36,030 nt of DNA from Stenotrophomonas beteli (GCF_001431665.1 NZ_LLXV01000063.1:1-36030); one strand, 5' to 3'. Shown: positions 16,762 through 24,340, numbered from the stretch's first letter. The notes: generated by a model not told the origin, from the sequence alone. Numbers and translations: made by a program.

Positions 16762-18411
16762 ATGCATACCATCGAAGTCGTCCTGGCGATGCTGGTGGCC
16801 GTTGTCGCCAGCGGCTACCTGGTCCGCGTCCTGCCGTTCTCGTTGCCGTTGCCCCTGGTGCAGATCGGCCTGGGCGCGGTGATTGCCGGGGTATTCAACC
16901 GCGGCCACGCGCTGGAGCCGGAGGTGTTCTTCCTGCTGTTCCTGCCGCCGCTGCTGTTCCTCGATGGCTGGCGCATTCCCAAGCAGGGCCTGTTCCGCGA
17001 CAAGGGCGCGATCCTCGAGCTGGCGTTCGGCCTGGTGGTGTTCACCGTGATCGGTGCGGGGTTCCTGATCCACTGGCTGATTCCGGTGATGCCGCTGGCG
17101 GTGTGCTTCGCGCTGGCGGCGATCGTCTCGCCGACCGATCCGGTGGCGGTCGGTGCGATCGCTTCCAAGGCACCGATCCCCAAGCGCCTGATGCACATCC
17201 TGGAAGGCGAGTCGCTGCTCAACGATGCCTCCGGCCTGGTCTGCTTCCGCTTCGCCGTGGCCGCGGTGATGACCGGCACCTTCTCGCTGGCTACCGCCTC
17301 ACTGACCTTCGTGTGGGTGGCCGTGGCCGGCCTGGCGGTGGGCGTGGCGGTCACGTTGGGTGTGTCCACCTTCCAGCGCTGGCTGTGGCGCCGCTTCGGC
17401 GAAGAGCCGGGCGCGGCGATGCTGGTCAACCTGCTCATTCCGTTCGCGGCCTACCTGCTGGCCGAAGAAATCCATGCCTCGGGCATCCTCGCCGCTGTCG
17501 CCGCCGGCATCGCGATGAGCTACGTGGAGCTGACCGGCCGCGTCTCCGGCAGCATGCGCGTGCAGCGTGCCGGGGTCTGGAACATGCTGCAGTTCAGCTT
17601 CAACGGCATCATGTTCGTGCTGCTGGGCGAGCAGCTGCCGGGCATCGTCGAACGCGCGACCACCACCATGAACGAGAGCGGCCACCAGAGCGCGTGGTGG
17701 CTGCTGGTCTACGTGGTGGTGATCAACCTGGCGCTGATCACCCTGCGCCTGCTGTGGGTGTGGCTGTCGCTGCGCTGGAACCTGCTGCGTGCGCGGCGGC
17801 GTGGCCTGGAGCGCGGCGAAGCGCCGAACTGGCGCATCGTGGTGGCGACCTCGGTGGCCGGCGTACGCGGTGCGATCACCCTGGCCGGTGTGTTGACCTT
17901 GCCGCTGTTCCTGCCCGACGGCAGCGCCTTCCCGGCGCGCGATCTGGTGATCTTCCTGGCGGCCTCGGTGATCCTGTTCTCGCTGCTGGGCGCCAGCATC
18001 GCGCTGCCACAGCTGCTGAAGGGCCTGCAGTTGCCGGCCGACTCGGGCGAGCGCAAGGAAGAGGACCTGGCACGCCGGCTGTCGTCCAAGGCCGCACTGG
18101 CCGGGGTCGAGCGCATGCGCCAGCAGTTGGTGATGAACCAGAACACCGAGAACGTGCAGCTGTACAACGATGCCGCTTCGCGGGTGAGCCTGCTCTACCA
18201 GCGCCACCTGGAACGCGACAGCGAGGGGCCCGACGTGGACCCGGAGAAGGTGCGGCGCATGGAAATGGGCTACCGCCAGCTGCGCAGCGCCGGCCTCAAT
18301 GCCGAGCGCGAGGAACTGTTCCGGCTGACCCGGCGCGGGGTGATCTCCGATGAGATCTCGCGGCGCCTGATCCGCAACCTGGACCTGCTGGAGTCGCGCA
18401 AGCGCGAGTGA
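16762..18411 (+). CDS. CPA1-family Na+/H+ antiporter
   Basis: A 549-residue monovalent cation/proton antiporter with about 12 membrane helices followed by a soluble C-terminal tail (about 420-549). Diagnostic sequences are FLLFLPPLLFLDGW, SPTDPVAVGAI (Asp126), GESLLNDASGLV with the transport-site Asn154-Asp155, and VRGAITLAGVLTLP. The tail resembles that of bacterial YjcE/NhaP-type exchangers and is rich in charged helices (RKEEDLARRLSSKAAL). GGAAGAAG precedes ATG 16762. It would export Na+ (or K+) in exchange for protons at the inner membrane. It appears monocistronic, with an 18-bp hairpin after it. Confidence 0.92.
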   Translation: MHTIEVVLAMLVAVVASGYLVRVLPFSLPLPLVQIGLGAVIAGVFNRGHALEPEVFFLLFLPPLLFLDGWRIPKQGLFRDKGAILELAFGLVVFTVIGAGFLIHWLIPVMPLAVCFALAAIVSPTDPVAVGAIASKAPIPKRLMHILEGESLLNDASGLVCFRFAVAAVMTGTFSLATASLTFVWVAVAGLAVGVAVTLGVSTFQRWLWRRFGEEPGAAMLVNLLIPFAAYLLAEEIHASGILAAVAAGIAMSYVELTGRVSGSMRVQRAGVWNMLQFSFNGIMFVLLGEQLPGIVERATTTMNESGHQSAWWLLVYVVVINLALITLRLLWVWLSLRWNLLRARRRGLERGEAPNWRIVVATSVAGVRGAITLAGVLTLPLFLPDGSAFPARDLVIFLAASVILFSLLGASIALPQLLKGLQLPADSGERKEEDLARRLSSKAALAGVERMRQQLVMNQNTENVQLYNDAASRVSLLYQRHLERDSEGPDVDPEKVRRMEMGYRQLRSAGLNAEREELFRLTRRGVISDEISRRLIRNLDLLESRKRE

Positions 18412-18453
18412 CCGTGTACCCCGGGTGGGTGCGGACCTTGGTCCGCGTTGATC

Positions 18454-18492
18454 GGGGTCAGATCCCTTTCCGCAGGAAAGGGATCTGACCCC
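18454..18492. repeat. GGGGTCAGA-type palindrome, perfect 18-bp stem
   Basis: GGGGTCAGATCCCTTTCC (18454-18471), loop GCA, then its exact complement (18475-18492). One of a dispersed family (also 20361, 23588, 23665, 35929). It lies between convergent genes and can serve as a bidirectional terminator. A smaller hairpin with GCGGACC/GGTCCGC lies just before it, at about 18431-18446. Confidence 0.8.
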
Positions 18493-18510
18493 AGGATCCG
18501 GGAGCCGTGC

Positions 18511-18759
18511 TTATTCCGGCTTCTGGTCCAGGAAATACACCTCGACCTTGCCCTTGACCTTGATGGTCATCGGGTTGCCGCGGCGGTCGCGGGCCTTGCC
18601 GGCCTGCACGCGGATCCAGCCTTCGCTGACCGAGTATTCCTCGACATTGTCGCGCTCGACGTCGTTGAACCGCACGCCGACGCCGCGCTCCAGCGCCTGC
18701 GCATCATGGAAGGGGCTGGCCGGGTTGATCGCCAGGTGGTCGGGAGGGGTATCGCTCAT
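18511..18759 (-). CDS. DUF3297 family protein
   Basis: An 82-residue small soluble protein of the DUF3297 family, common in Proteobacteria and without known function. The conserved pattern is visible: DHLAINPASPFHD near the N-terminus, LERGVGVRFNDVERDNVEEYSVSEGWIR in the middle and GNPMTIKVKGKVEVYF near the end. I chose the ATG at 18759 because the family begins there; 15 upstream in-frame codons to 18804 lack similarity. It is divergent from the acidic protein gene at 18849 with an 89-base shared promoter region. Confidence 0.85.
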   Translation of the reverse strand: MSDTPPDHLAINPASPFHDAQALERGVGVRFNDVERDNVEEYSVSEGWIRVQAGKARDRRGNPMTIKVKGKVEVYFLDQKPE

Positions 18760-18848
18760 CGCTTCATTCACAGTGACGGCCACCAAGGCCGGCTTCAGCG
18801 GCACAGGATAAACCGTAGAATGCCGGCCTGCCCCAAGGAATGCCGACC

Positions 18849-19391
18849 ATGCCCGACAACAGCGACTATTTCGACTTCGAGGAAGACGCCCACGATTTCG
18901 ACGAGGACGATTTCGAGGCGCGGGTCTGGAACCTGCTGGTGCTGATCAACCCGGGCGACGAAGAACTGGCCTTGCAGCAGTTCAACCGCTGGCGCGAGCA
19001 CCTGGCCGAGGACGGGCAGCCACTGGAAGCGGACAGCGACTGGCTGCCGGCCCTGTTCACGGCCATCGCCTGGCAGTCCGGATTCGAGGTGGAGCGCGAT
19101 GACCTGGAGTCGCTGCAGTCGGCGGTGAACGAGCTGTCGGCGCGCTTCAACCTGCAGCTGGACTGGGGCGGCGACCTGGATGATGAGGATTTCGCCGCCG
19201 ATCTGGACGGGGTGCAGCTGATGTCCACCGCCTTCGACCGCCTGCGCGAGCACAACTACACGCTGTGGAGCGTGGATGCCGGCAACGACGGCTTCAGCGG
19301 CGTGATGGCGCTGACCCGCGACGACGACGCGATGCTGGCGCTGTGTTCGCTGCTGAACGTGGAAATCCGGCTGGGCAGCGACCCGTTCTGA
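18849..19391 (+). CDS. acidic protein, possibly DUF6630 family
   Basis: A 180-residue strongly acidic protein. The first 25 residues are mainly Asp, Glu and Phe (YFDFEEDAHDFDEDDFE); the rest is a mixed alpha/beta fold with conserved-looking LLVLINPGDEELALQQFNRW and a C-terminal segment TLWSVDAGNDGFSGVMALTRDDD. It resembles DUF6630 proteins, which have no established role. ATG 18849 is preferred over 18840 because AAGGA lies a workable distance upstream of it but abuts 18840. No membrane segment or signal peptide. Divergent from DUF3297 and convergent with the DUF4031 gene. Confidence 0.75.
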   Translation: MPDNSDYFDFEEDAHDFDEDDFEARVWNLLVLINPGDEELALQQFNRWREHLAEDGQPLEADSDWLPALFTAIAWQSGFEVERDDLESLQSAVNELSARFNLQLDWGGDLDDEDFAADLDGVQLMSTAFDRLREHNYTLWSVDAGNDGFSGVMALTRDDDAMLALCSLLNVEIRLGSDPF

Positions 19392-19404
19392 GCGATGGGC
19401 CGAT

Positions 19405-19425
19405 CCGCCGGGCACGACCCGGCGG
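19405..19425. terminator. 8-bp hairpin between convergent genes
   Basis: CCGCCGGG (19405-19412), loop CACGA, CCCGGCGG (19418-19425), 14 bases after the acidic protein stop. The GC-rich stem lacks a clear T run. The remaining 100 bases up to 19525 hold no clear signal. Confidence 0.55.
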
Positions 19426-19525
19426 CGACGATCTGCTGGGCGCGGCCTGACGGGTTGACCCGCTGAGGACGACCCGACGGGGTAGAGTCGGTGCCGGTTG
19501 GTGTCCGGCGAACCCGCGGCGCTGC

Positions 19526-19801
19526 TTACGGCCGGTATTGCGCCCGGGCGTTGGCGATCACCGCTTTGACCAGCTCGCGGTCGGTGTGCCGGGAAATCGC
19601 CCGCGCACCCAGCGCGATGGCCTGCGCGCGCAGTTCAGTGGTGACATCGTAGTGGGCGCCGCTGGCCTTGTTCTGGAAGGCCCGTGGTGGAATGCCGAGC
19701 TGCGCCGCCATCGCGTGCAGCTCGGCCAGGGTGTCGGCCATCAGGTGCGCCCAGCGCTGTCCGCGCCAGGCATGCACCGCGTCATCGACGTAGACCGTCA
19801 C
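19526..19801 (-). CDS. DUF4031 family protein
   Basis: A 91-residue protein. The start TVYVDDAVHAWRGQRWAHLMADTLAELHAMAAQLGI is the classical DUF4031 beginning, followed by HYDVTTELRAQAIALGA. The family has no known activity; the invariant Asp-Asp, His and Tyr suggest a small enzyme or ligand-binding protein. The start is a GTG at 19801, where family similarity begins; longer upstream reading would overlap the preceding gene. It lies 13 bases after the 162-residue gene at 19815-20303 and is probably its operon partner. Confidence 0.82.
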   Translation of the reverse strand: MTVYVDDAVHAWRGQRWAHLMADTLAELHAMAAQLGIPPRAFQNKASGAHYDVTTELRAQAIALGARAISRHTDRELVKAVIANARAQYRP

Positions 19802-19814
19802 CGCCGCGGCCGGT

Positions 19815-20303
19815 TCAGGCCTGCGGCTTGCTGTCGCTGTCAGCGGCCGGGGCGGCATCGGCAGTGGCCTGTTCGGCCACGGTGCCTTCGGCGGCTTCGC
19901 CTTCCTCGCCTTCAGCAGCATCGACGCCTTCGAACTCGGCGACCAGCTTGTCCAGGTATTCGTCGGCGGTCTGCTCGGATTCGGCCGCCAGGGTGTCCAG
20001 CAGCTTCTGCAGCAACTCGGAGTACTCCAGGTTGACCTTGCGGCCTTCCTTCTCCTGCACGTTGGCCAGATGCTTGAGCATGGCCAGCATCGGCACCGGG
20101 TTCTCGGCGTTGCCCATGGTCTGGCCGCCGATGGCCAGCAGCCACTCGCGGCCCTGCAGGCCGATGGCCGCGACCACCTGGCCGTCTTCGCTGGTCAGCA
20201 CGGCGTGGTTCTGCACCTGCTGCTGGGCGTTCAGGCGGAGGAACGGGCGCTTGCCCTGCTGCTTCTTGCGCTTGTCGCGCTTGGCCTTGGAGTTCTGGGA
20301 CAT
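19815..20303 (-). CDS. uncharacterised protein with basic N-terminus and acidic Ala/Glu-rich C-terminus
   Basis: A 162-residue protein I cannot place. The N-terminal 20 residues are basic (SKAKRDKRKKQQGKRPFLR). The middle (about 30-120) looks folded, with VQNHAVLTSEDGQVVAAIGL and YSELLQKLLDTLAAESEQTADEYLDKL. The last 35 residues are low-complexity Ala/Glu/Asp. No signal peptide or membrane helix. The basic head and acidic tail suggest nucleic-acid or ribosome association, but that is a guess. ATG 20303 is preferred over an in-frame start at 20339. A GGGTCAGA palindrome lies upstream, and the DUF4031 gene follows closely. Confidence 0.75.
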   Translation of the reverse strand: MSQNSKAKRDKRKKQQGKRPFLRLNAQQQVQNHAVLTSEDGQVVAAIGLQGREWLLAIGGQTMGNAENPVPMLAMLKHLANVQEKEGRKVNLEYSELLQKLLDTLAAESEQTADEYLDKLVAEFEGVDAAEGEEGEAAEGTVAEQATADAAPAADSDSKPQA

Positions 20304-20360
20304 GGGGGTGGGATCACCTGGAAACGGAAAGACCGCCATTGTACCGGCCGCACGCAGGCG

Positions 20361-20397
20361 GGGTCAGATCCCTTTCCATGGGAAAGCGATCTGACCC
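20361..20397. repeat. GGGTCAGA-type palindrome, 17-bp stem with one mismatch
   Basis: Left arm 20361-20377, loop ATG, right arm 20381-20397. The arms match the 18454 copy except for one base (GCG for GGG in the right arm). It is located four bases from the motB stop codon, and may act as terminator of motAB. Confidence 0.8.
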
Positions 20398-20401
20398 TGG
20401 T

Positions 20402-21352
20402 TCAGCGTGCCACGGGCGCTGCCTCACCTTGCGCGGCCTGCACGTCGGGGTCGGCGGTCGGCGCCGACAGTCCCACCTGCGGGCCGGCGCCGGCCAGCGC
20501 GGCCGCCTCGGCGGCCTGGGTCATCACCACGATGCTGATGCGGCGGTTGATCGGGTTCTGCGGGTCGGCCTTGTCAAACAGCACCGACGAGGACAGGCCC
20601 ACCACGCGGGTGATCTTGCCGTCGTCCAGGCCACCATCGATCAGCGCGCGACGGGCGGCATTGGCACGGTCGGCGCTCAGCTCCCAGTTGCCGTAGCCGT
20701 GCGCGGCCGAATACGCGGTGATGTCGGTGTGGCCGGTCAGGCTGATCCGGTTCGGCACATGGTTCAGGTAATTGGCCAGCTCGTGCAGGATCTGCTGGGT
20801 GTAGGGCTTCAGCGTGGCGCTGCCGAGGTCGAACATCGGCCGGTTCTGCTTGTCCACGATCTGGATGCGCAGGCCCTCCGGGGTCAGGTCCAGCAGCAGC
20901 TGGTCCTTGAACGGTTCCAGTGCCTGGCTCCTGCTGATCGCTTCCTGCAGCTCCTTCATCAGTGCTTCCAGCTGCTGCTTGTCGCGCTGCTGCTGGTCCA
21001 CCGGCTGCGGCACCGCTTCCTTCTGGTTCTGGAAGGGATCGTTGCTGCTGCCGCGCGAGATGTCGGTGGCACCGCCCAGCTTGATCATCGAGGTGCTGGC
21101 ACCGCCCGGGCCGGCCATGCCGGGCGCGGGCGTGGCGTTCTGCCCGCTCAGCGGGCTGGGGTTGCGGAAGTACTCGGAAATGGCCGCACGGTCGTTCTTG
21201 TTGGTGGTGGCCATCAGCCACAGCACCAGGAAGAAGGCCATCATCGCGGTCACGAAGTCGGCATAGGCCACCTTCCACGACCCTCCGTGGTGAGCGGCGT
21301 GGCCGGCCTTCCTGACCCGGCGGACGATGACGGTGGGCTTGTTCTCGGCCAT
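20402..21352 (-). CDS. motB: flagellar motor stator protein MotB
   Basis: A 316-residue stator subunit. One membrane helix (about 28-48) carries the proton-binding Asp32 in VAYADFVTAMMAFFLVLWLM, at the same number as in E. coli. A plug/linker region (about 50-150) is followed by the OmpA-like peptidoglycan-binding domain (about 150-280) with LTGHTD and NWELSADRANAARRAL. The C-terminal 35 residues are an Ala/Gly/Pro-rich tail. It anchors the stator to the cell wall and works with MotA to convert proton flow into torque. The gene starts three bases after motA ends. No other flagellar or chemotaxis gene is in the window. Confidence 0.95.
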   Translation of the reverse strand: MAENKPTVIVRRVRKAGHAAHHGGSWKVAYADFVTAMMAFFLVLWLMATTNKNDRAAISEYFRNPSPLSGQNATPAPGMAGPGGASTSMIKLGGATDISRGSSNDPFQNQKEAVPQPVDQQQRDKQQLEALMKELQEAISRSQALEPFKDQLLLDLTPEGLRIQIVDKQNRPMFDLGSATLKPYTQQILHELANYLNHVPNRISLTGHTDITAYSAAHGYGNWELSADRANAARRALIDGGLDDGKITRVVGLSSSVLFDKADPQNPINRRISIVVMTQAAEAAALAGAGPQVGLSAPTADPDVQAAQGEAAPVAR

Positions 21353-21355
21353 GGC

Positions 21356-22210
21356 TTACTTGACCGTCTTCAGGTGCTGCTCAAAATCGGAGAAGGCCGG
21401 GCGCACGTTCGACGGCAGCGTCTTGCGGGCGAATTCCAGCGCGATCTTCGGGTTGTAGCCGCGCAGGCAGGCCAGCAGAGCAGTCTTCACCGATTCGTAG
21501 ATGCGGCTGTCCTGTTCGGCGCGCGCTTCCATCGCCGCCGCCATCGGGCCGACGAAACCATAGCCCAGCAGGATGCCGAGGAAGGTGCCGACCAGTGCAC
21601 CGGCCACGTGGCCACCAACCTCGACGATGTCGCCACCGATCGAGCCCATGGTGATGACGATGCCCAGCACCGCCGCGACGATACCGAAACCGGGCAGTCC
21701 GTCGGCCACCTTGGTCAGCACCTGCGACGGCGCCATCGCCTCGGCATGGTGTTTTTCCAGCTCCAGCTCCAGCAGGGGCTCCAGCTCGTGCGGCTCGATG
21801 TTGCTGCCGATCATCAGGCGCAGGCAGTCGGTGATGAAGTCGATCAGGTGGTGGTCGGCCTGCACCTTGGGATAGTTGCCGAACAGGGCGCTTTCGGCCG
21901 GACGCTCGACATGGTCTTCCAGCGCCATGAAGCCCTCGCGGCGGGCCTTGTTGAGCAGTTCATAGAGCAGGCTGAGGACGTCGATGTAGTCCTGCTGCTT
22001 GTAGCGCGGGCCCTTGAACACGCCAACCATGGCCTGCAGGGTCTGCTTGACCGTCTTGGCCGGGGTACCGACCAGGAACGCACCCAGCGCGGCACCGCCG
22101 ATGATGACCAGCTCATACGGCTGCCACAGCGCCCCCAGGCGGCCATGTGCGCCGAGGTAGCCGCCCAGCACGCTGATGATGACAACCAGGAATCCAACGA
22201 TGATGAGCAT
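21356..22210 (-). CDS. motA: flagellar motor stator protein MotA
   Basis: A 284-residue stator subunit with four membrane helices. The N-terminus MLIIVGFLVVIISVLGGYL is standard. The cytoplasmic loop has the charged residues that touch the rotor (ARREGFMALEDHVE, equivalent to E. coli Arg90 and Glu98). The two functional prolines are in LPGFGIVAAVLGIV and FVGPMAAAMEAR. I chose ATG 22210 because MotA proteins begin MLII; a TTG at 22222 is unlikely. It is the first gene of the motAB operon, with a possible sigma-28 promoter upstream. Confidence 0.95.
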   Translation of the reverse strand: MLIIVGFLVVIISVLGGYLGAHGRLGALWQPYELVIIGGAALGAFLVGTPAKTVKQTLQAMVGVFKGPRYKQQDYIDVLSLLYELLNKARREGFMALEDHVERPAESALFGNYPKVQADHHLIDFITDCLRLMIGSNIEPHELEPLLELELEKHHAEAMAPSQVLTKVADGLPGFGIVAAVLGIVITMGSIGGDIVEVGGHVAGALVGTFLGILLGYGFVGPMAAAMEARAEQDSRIYESVKTALLACLRGYNPKIALEFARKTLPSNVRPAFSDFEQHLKTVK

Positions 22211-22239
22211 GGCGCAACGCAAGGAGCGGGGATATCTCC

Positions 22240-22266
22240 TTGTCGGCCCATCACCGGGTTTTCTGA
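22240..22266 (-). promoter_or_regulatory. weak candidate sigma-28 promoter for motAB
   Basis: On the minus strand GCCGACAA (22247-22240) matches the flagellar -10 GCCGATAA at seven of eight bases, 30 bases before motA. The -35 region reads TTCAGAAAAC (22267-22258), only loosely like TAAA. Suggestive only. Confidence 0.3.
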
Positions 22267-22301
22267 AGAGGGAATTCTGTGAAATCGGTCAGCGGGGTGT
22301 T

Positions 22302-22769
22302 TCAGCCTGCCAGGCCGCTTTCGGCGCCGCCACGCTGCAACGGGTCCGGCCACGGCTCGCCGTTGCCGGTGAACGAAAGTGAGACGGAATTCAGGCAGTG
22401 GCGCTCGTAGGTCGGCGGCGGGCCGTCCGGGAACACGTGGCCCAGGTGGCTGCCGCAGCGGGCGCAGGTGATCTCAGTGCGCACCATGCCGTGGCTGGTG
22501 TCGCGGATCTCGCGCACGTGCGCCGGGTCGAACGGGGCGAAGAAGCTGGGCCAGCCGGTGCCGGAATCGAACTTGGTGCTGGAGCGGAACAACGGCAGCG
22601 CGCACAGCCGGCAGCAGTAGACGCCCTCGCGCTTGTTGTCCAGGAACACGCCGCAGAACGGTGCCTCGGTGCCGTGCTGCAGCAGCACGCGGCGCTCTTC
22701 GTTGCTGAGGCCGGCGACCAGCGCCTCGGTCTGGGTGGCAGTGGGGGGCGTCAGGTCGAAGGCGGTCAT
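22302..22769 (-). CDS. msrB: peptide-methionine (R)-S-oxide reductase
   Basis: A 155-residue MsrB that reduces the R epimer of methionine sulfoxide in oxidised proteins, using thioredoxin. The structural zinc site is Cys53-x-x-Cys56 (CRLC) and Cys102-x-x-Cys105 (CARC). The catalytic Cys125 lies in [22 protein letters not shown] and [13 protein letters not shown] are family signatures. The start at 22769 fits the family length; upstream in-frame sequence to 23057 overlaps the divergent gene and is not coding. No signal peptide, so cytoplasmic. Monocistronic, divergent from the secreted proline-rich protein. Confidence 0.93.
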   Translation of the reverse strand: MTAFDLTPPTATQTEALVAGLSNEERRVLLQHGTEAPFCGVFLDNKREGVYCCRLCALPLFRSSTKFDSGTGWPSFFAPFDPAHVREIRDTSHGMVRTEITCARCGSHLGHVFPDGPPPTYERHCLNSVSLSFTGNGEPWPDPLQRGGAESGLAG

Positions 22770-22907
22770 GGCGGCGCTCGGTAAGGTCGTGGCCTGGGGA
22801 TGCGGGAAAGGTGGGGGTGACCGCCCTGGCTTGCAAGTGTGATGGCCGTTCATGGGGGGCACACGCACACGGGCGCAAGGTGAAGCCGATCCACGCTGGA
22901 GCGTGCC

Positions 22908-23279
22908 ATGAAACCGACCCTTTCCCTGCTGTTGATCGCCCTGCTGCCGACGATGGCGCTGGCCCAGGTGCCCACCGCCGACCCGACCACTACGCGCAGC
23001 GCCGCCACCGTGGCCCCAGCGCCGGTGCCACCGCCGCCACAGGCCGCACGCCCGCAACCGCAGGTGCTGCCAACGCCGCAGCCGACGCAGCCGATCAAGT
23101 CCACCGGTCCGGCCCAGGTCGCGCCACCCTCGGTGCCGAAACCGGCTGACAAGGTCTACGACCGCAACGGCCGCATCATTCCCGGGGTGCGCCCGGCCGG
23201 GCCGAACCGCGTGTTCGACTCGCGCACGGGGCGCTATTACGACAGCGTGCCGCAGGGCGACGGCCAGCAGATCCGCTAG
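22908..23279 (+). CDS. secreted proline-rich protein of unknown function
   Basis: A 123-residue exported protein. Residues 1-19 are a clear signal peptide ([14 protein letters not shown]). Residues about 25-80 are low-complexity Pro/Ala/Thr/Gln, a spacer-like stretch. The last 45 residues look conserved, with two similar halves: [15 protein letters not shown] and [15 protein letters not shown]. No Cys, so not a lipoprotein. The pattern suggests a periplasmic or outer-membrane-associated protein with a flexible arm. GGAG lies seven bases from the ATG. The 106 bases after the stop hold a tiny CCGC/GCGG hairpin followed by a T run near 23310-23330. Confidence 0.78.
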   Translation: MKPTLSLLLIALLPTMALAQVPTADPTTTRSAATVAPAPVPPPPQAARPQPQVLPTPQPTQPIKSTGPAQVAPPSVPKPADKVYDRNGRIIPGVRPAGPNRVFDSRTGRYYDSVPQGDGQQIR

Positions 23280-23412
23280 CGCGGTGCTGAACGCACGAAA
23301 ACGACCGCGTGCGGATCACTGCTTTTTCGCCTGCGATTAACCGTTCCGGCACCACCGTGGCCATGCGTCGGCGACCTGCCGCCGCATGTCCTTCGTCCAC
23401 TGGATCACGCTC

Positions 23413-23580
23413 ATGAAAAACCAGCAGAACCGTCATCCCGGCAAGGAACCGCAGGGCCGCAACCCGCAGCAACAGCAACAGCAACAACAGCAACAACAGC
23501 AGCAGATGGATCAGCGGCAGCCGCACAAGGGTGGCAAGCAGCAGGAACAGCGCTCGCAGAAGCATCCGCAGCAGCGCTGA
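23413..23580 (+). CDS. polyglutamine-containing small hydrophilic protein
   Basis: A 55-residue protein with no hydrophobic core: almost only Gln, Lys, Arg, His, Pro, Gly and Asn. A run of 13 glutamines (23467-23505) uses mixed CAG and CAA codons, so it is not a pure trinucleotide slippage repeat. The flanks are basic (KNQQNRHPGKEPQGRNP and QPHKGGKQQEQRSQKHPQQR). It is probably disordered; nucleic-acid binding is a guess. ATG 23413 is chosen, with 23386 (nine more residues) possible; neither has a clear ribosome site, so translation is not certain. Confidence 0.6.
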   Translation: MKNQQNRHPGKEPQGRNPQQQQQQQQQQQQQMDQRQPHKGGKQQEQRSQKHPQQR

Positions 23581-23587
23581 CGGATCC

Positions 23588-23619
23588 GGGGCCGGATCCC
23601 GCGCAGCGGGCTCTGACCC
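23588..23619. repeat. GGGGTCAGA-type palindrome, variant
   Basis: GGGGCCGGATCCCGC (23588-23602), loop GCA, GCGGGCTCTGACCC (23606-23619). Same layout as the other copies, with a shorter tip and mismatches. It begins eight bases after the polyQ gene. Confidence 0.65.
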
Positions 23620-23623
23620 TTCG

Positions 23624-23683
23624 CAGCCCCCGCCGGGGTCGGATCCCGCACAGCAGCCCCCGCCGGGGTCGGATCCTGCGCAG
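23624..23683 (+). repeat. tandem 30-bp duplication inside the palindrome cluster
   Basis: 23624-23653 and 23654-23683 match at 28 of 30 positions. Each unit contains a left arm of the GGGGTCGGA palindrome, so the cluster seems to have grown by local duplication of one half-element. Confidence 0.75.
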
Positions 23684-23697
23684 CGGGCTCTGACCCC
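23665..23697. repeat. GGGGTCGGA-type palindrome, 15-bp arms
   Basis: GGGGTCGGATCCTGC (23665-23679), loop GCA, GCGGGCTCTGACCCC (23683-23697). Lies 15 bases from the Lrp-family gene stop, between convergent genes. Confidence 0.7.
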
Positions 23698-23711
23698 GTC
23701 CTGCAACCGCC

Positions 23712-24191
23712 TCAATCCGGAATCGGCAGGCTCAGCGTCTCCTTCACCTCTTCCATCACGATGTAGCTCTTCGACTCACGCACGTGCGGCAGTGTCAGCA
23801 GGGTGCTGCCCAACAACTTGCGGTAGGAGGCCATCTCGCTGATCCGTGCCTTCAGCAGGTAATCGAAGTCGCCCGAGACCAGGTGGCACTCCAGCACGTT
23901 GGGCAGCTTCAGCGCCGCGCGCCGGAACTCCTCGAAGATGTCGCCGGACTTGTAGGCCAGGCTGATCTCCACGAACACCAGCAGGCTGGCCTTCACTGCG
24001 GCCGGGTCGAGGTGGGCGTGGTAGCCGGTGATCACCGCTTCGCGTTCCAGCCGGCGCACGCGTTCGGTGCATGGGGTGGTGGACAGGCCGACCCGCTCAC
24101 CCAGTTCGGTGAAGGAAATACGGCCCTCGGCCTGGAGGATGCGCAGGATCTTGCGGTCGATCTTGTCCAGTTCGCGGGTTCGGGTGGCCAT
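23712..24191 (-). CDS. Lrp/AsnC family transcriptional regulator (probable dadA-alr regulator)
   Basis: A 159-residue regulator. The N-terminal helix-turn-helix (about 8-60) shows LDKIDRKILRILQAEGRISFTELGERVGLSTTPCTERVRRLE. The C-terminal RAM/AsnC ligand domain (about 70-150) has FVEISLAYKSGDIFEEF and VLECHLVSGDFDYLLKARI. It is divergent from dadA, as in Pseudomonas, where the Lrp-type DadR activates dadAX in response to alanine. That role is likely here by context. ATG 24191 is chosen over an in-frame TTG at 24200. Confidence 0.93.
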   Translation of the reverse strand: MATRTRELDKIDRKILRILQAEGRISFTELGERVGLSTTPCTERVRRLEREAVITGYHAHLDPAAVKASLLVFVEISLAYKSGDIFEEFRRAALKLPNVLECHLVSGDFDYLLKARISEMASYRKLLGSTLLTLPHVRESKSYIVMEEVKETLSLPIPD

Positions 24192-24216
24192 GGCCGTCAA
24201 CCTTCGGGAATGAATT

Positions 24217-24233
24217 GCAGGAGAACATCCTGC
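24217..24233. promoter_or_regulatory. inverted repeat, candidate Lrp-family operator
   Basis: GCAGGA (24217-24222), five bases, TCCTGC (24228-24233): a perfect 6-bp dyad in the 149-base region between the Lrp-type gene and dadA. Suitable as an autoregulatory site; assignment is by position only. Confidence 0.35.
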
Positions 24234-24275
24234 CGGTGTATTTCAAAACAGGCAAATCAACTGGTATTGGCTGTC

Positions 24276-24281
24276 TATACT
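24276..24281 (+). promoter_or_regulatory. possible -10 box of the dadA-alr operon
   Basis: TATACT matches the sigma-70 -10 consensus at five of six bases, about 60 bases before dadA. No good -35 is seen at the right spacing, consistent with a promoter that needs an activator such as the divergent Lrp-type protein. Confidence 0.4.
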
Positions 24282-24340
24282 TCCCCAATTGTGGTCCCGG
24301 CACGCTTCAGTGCAGGGAATGATCGGGTTGGAGAAGTCCC

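Noticed and set aside
23467..23505. CAG/CAA array as a CRISPR or microsatellite element
   Set aside because: No spacer structure; codon mixture and reading frame fit a glutamine tract in a small protein.
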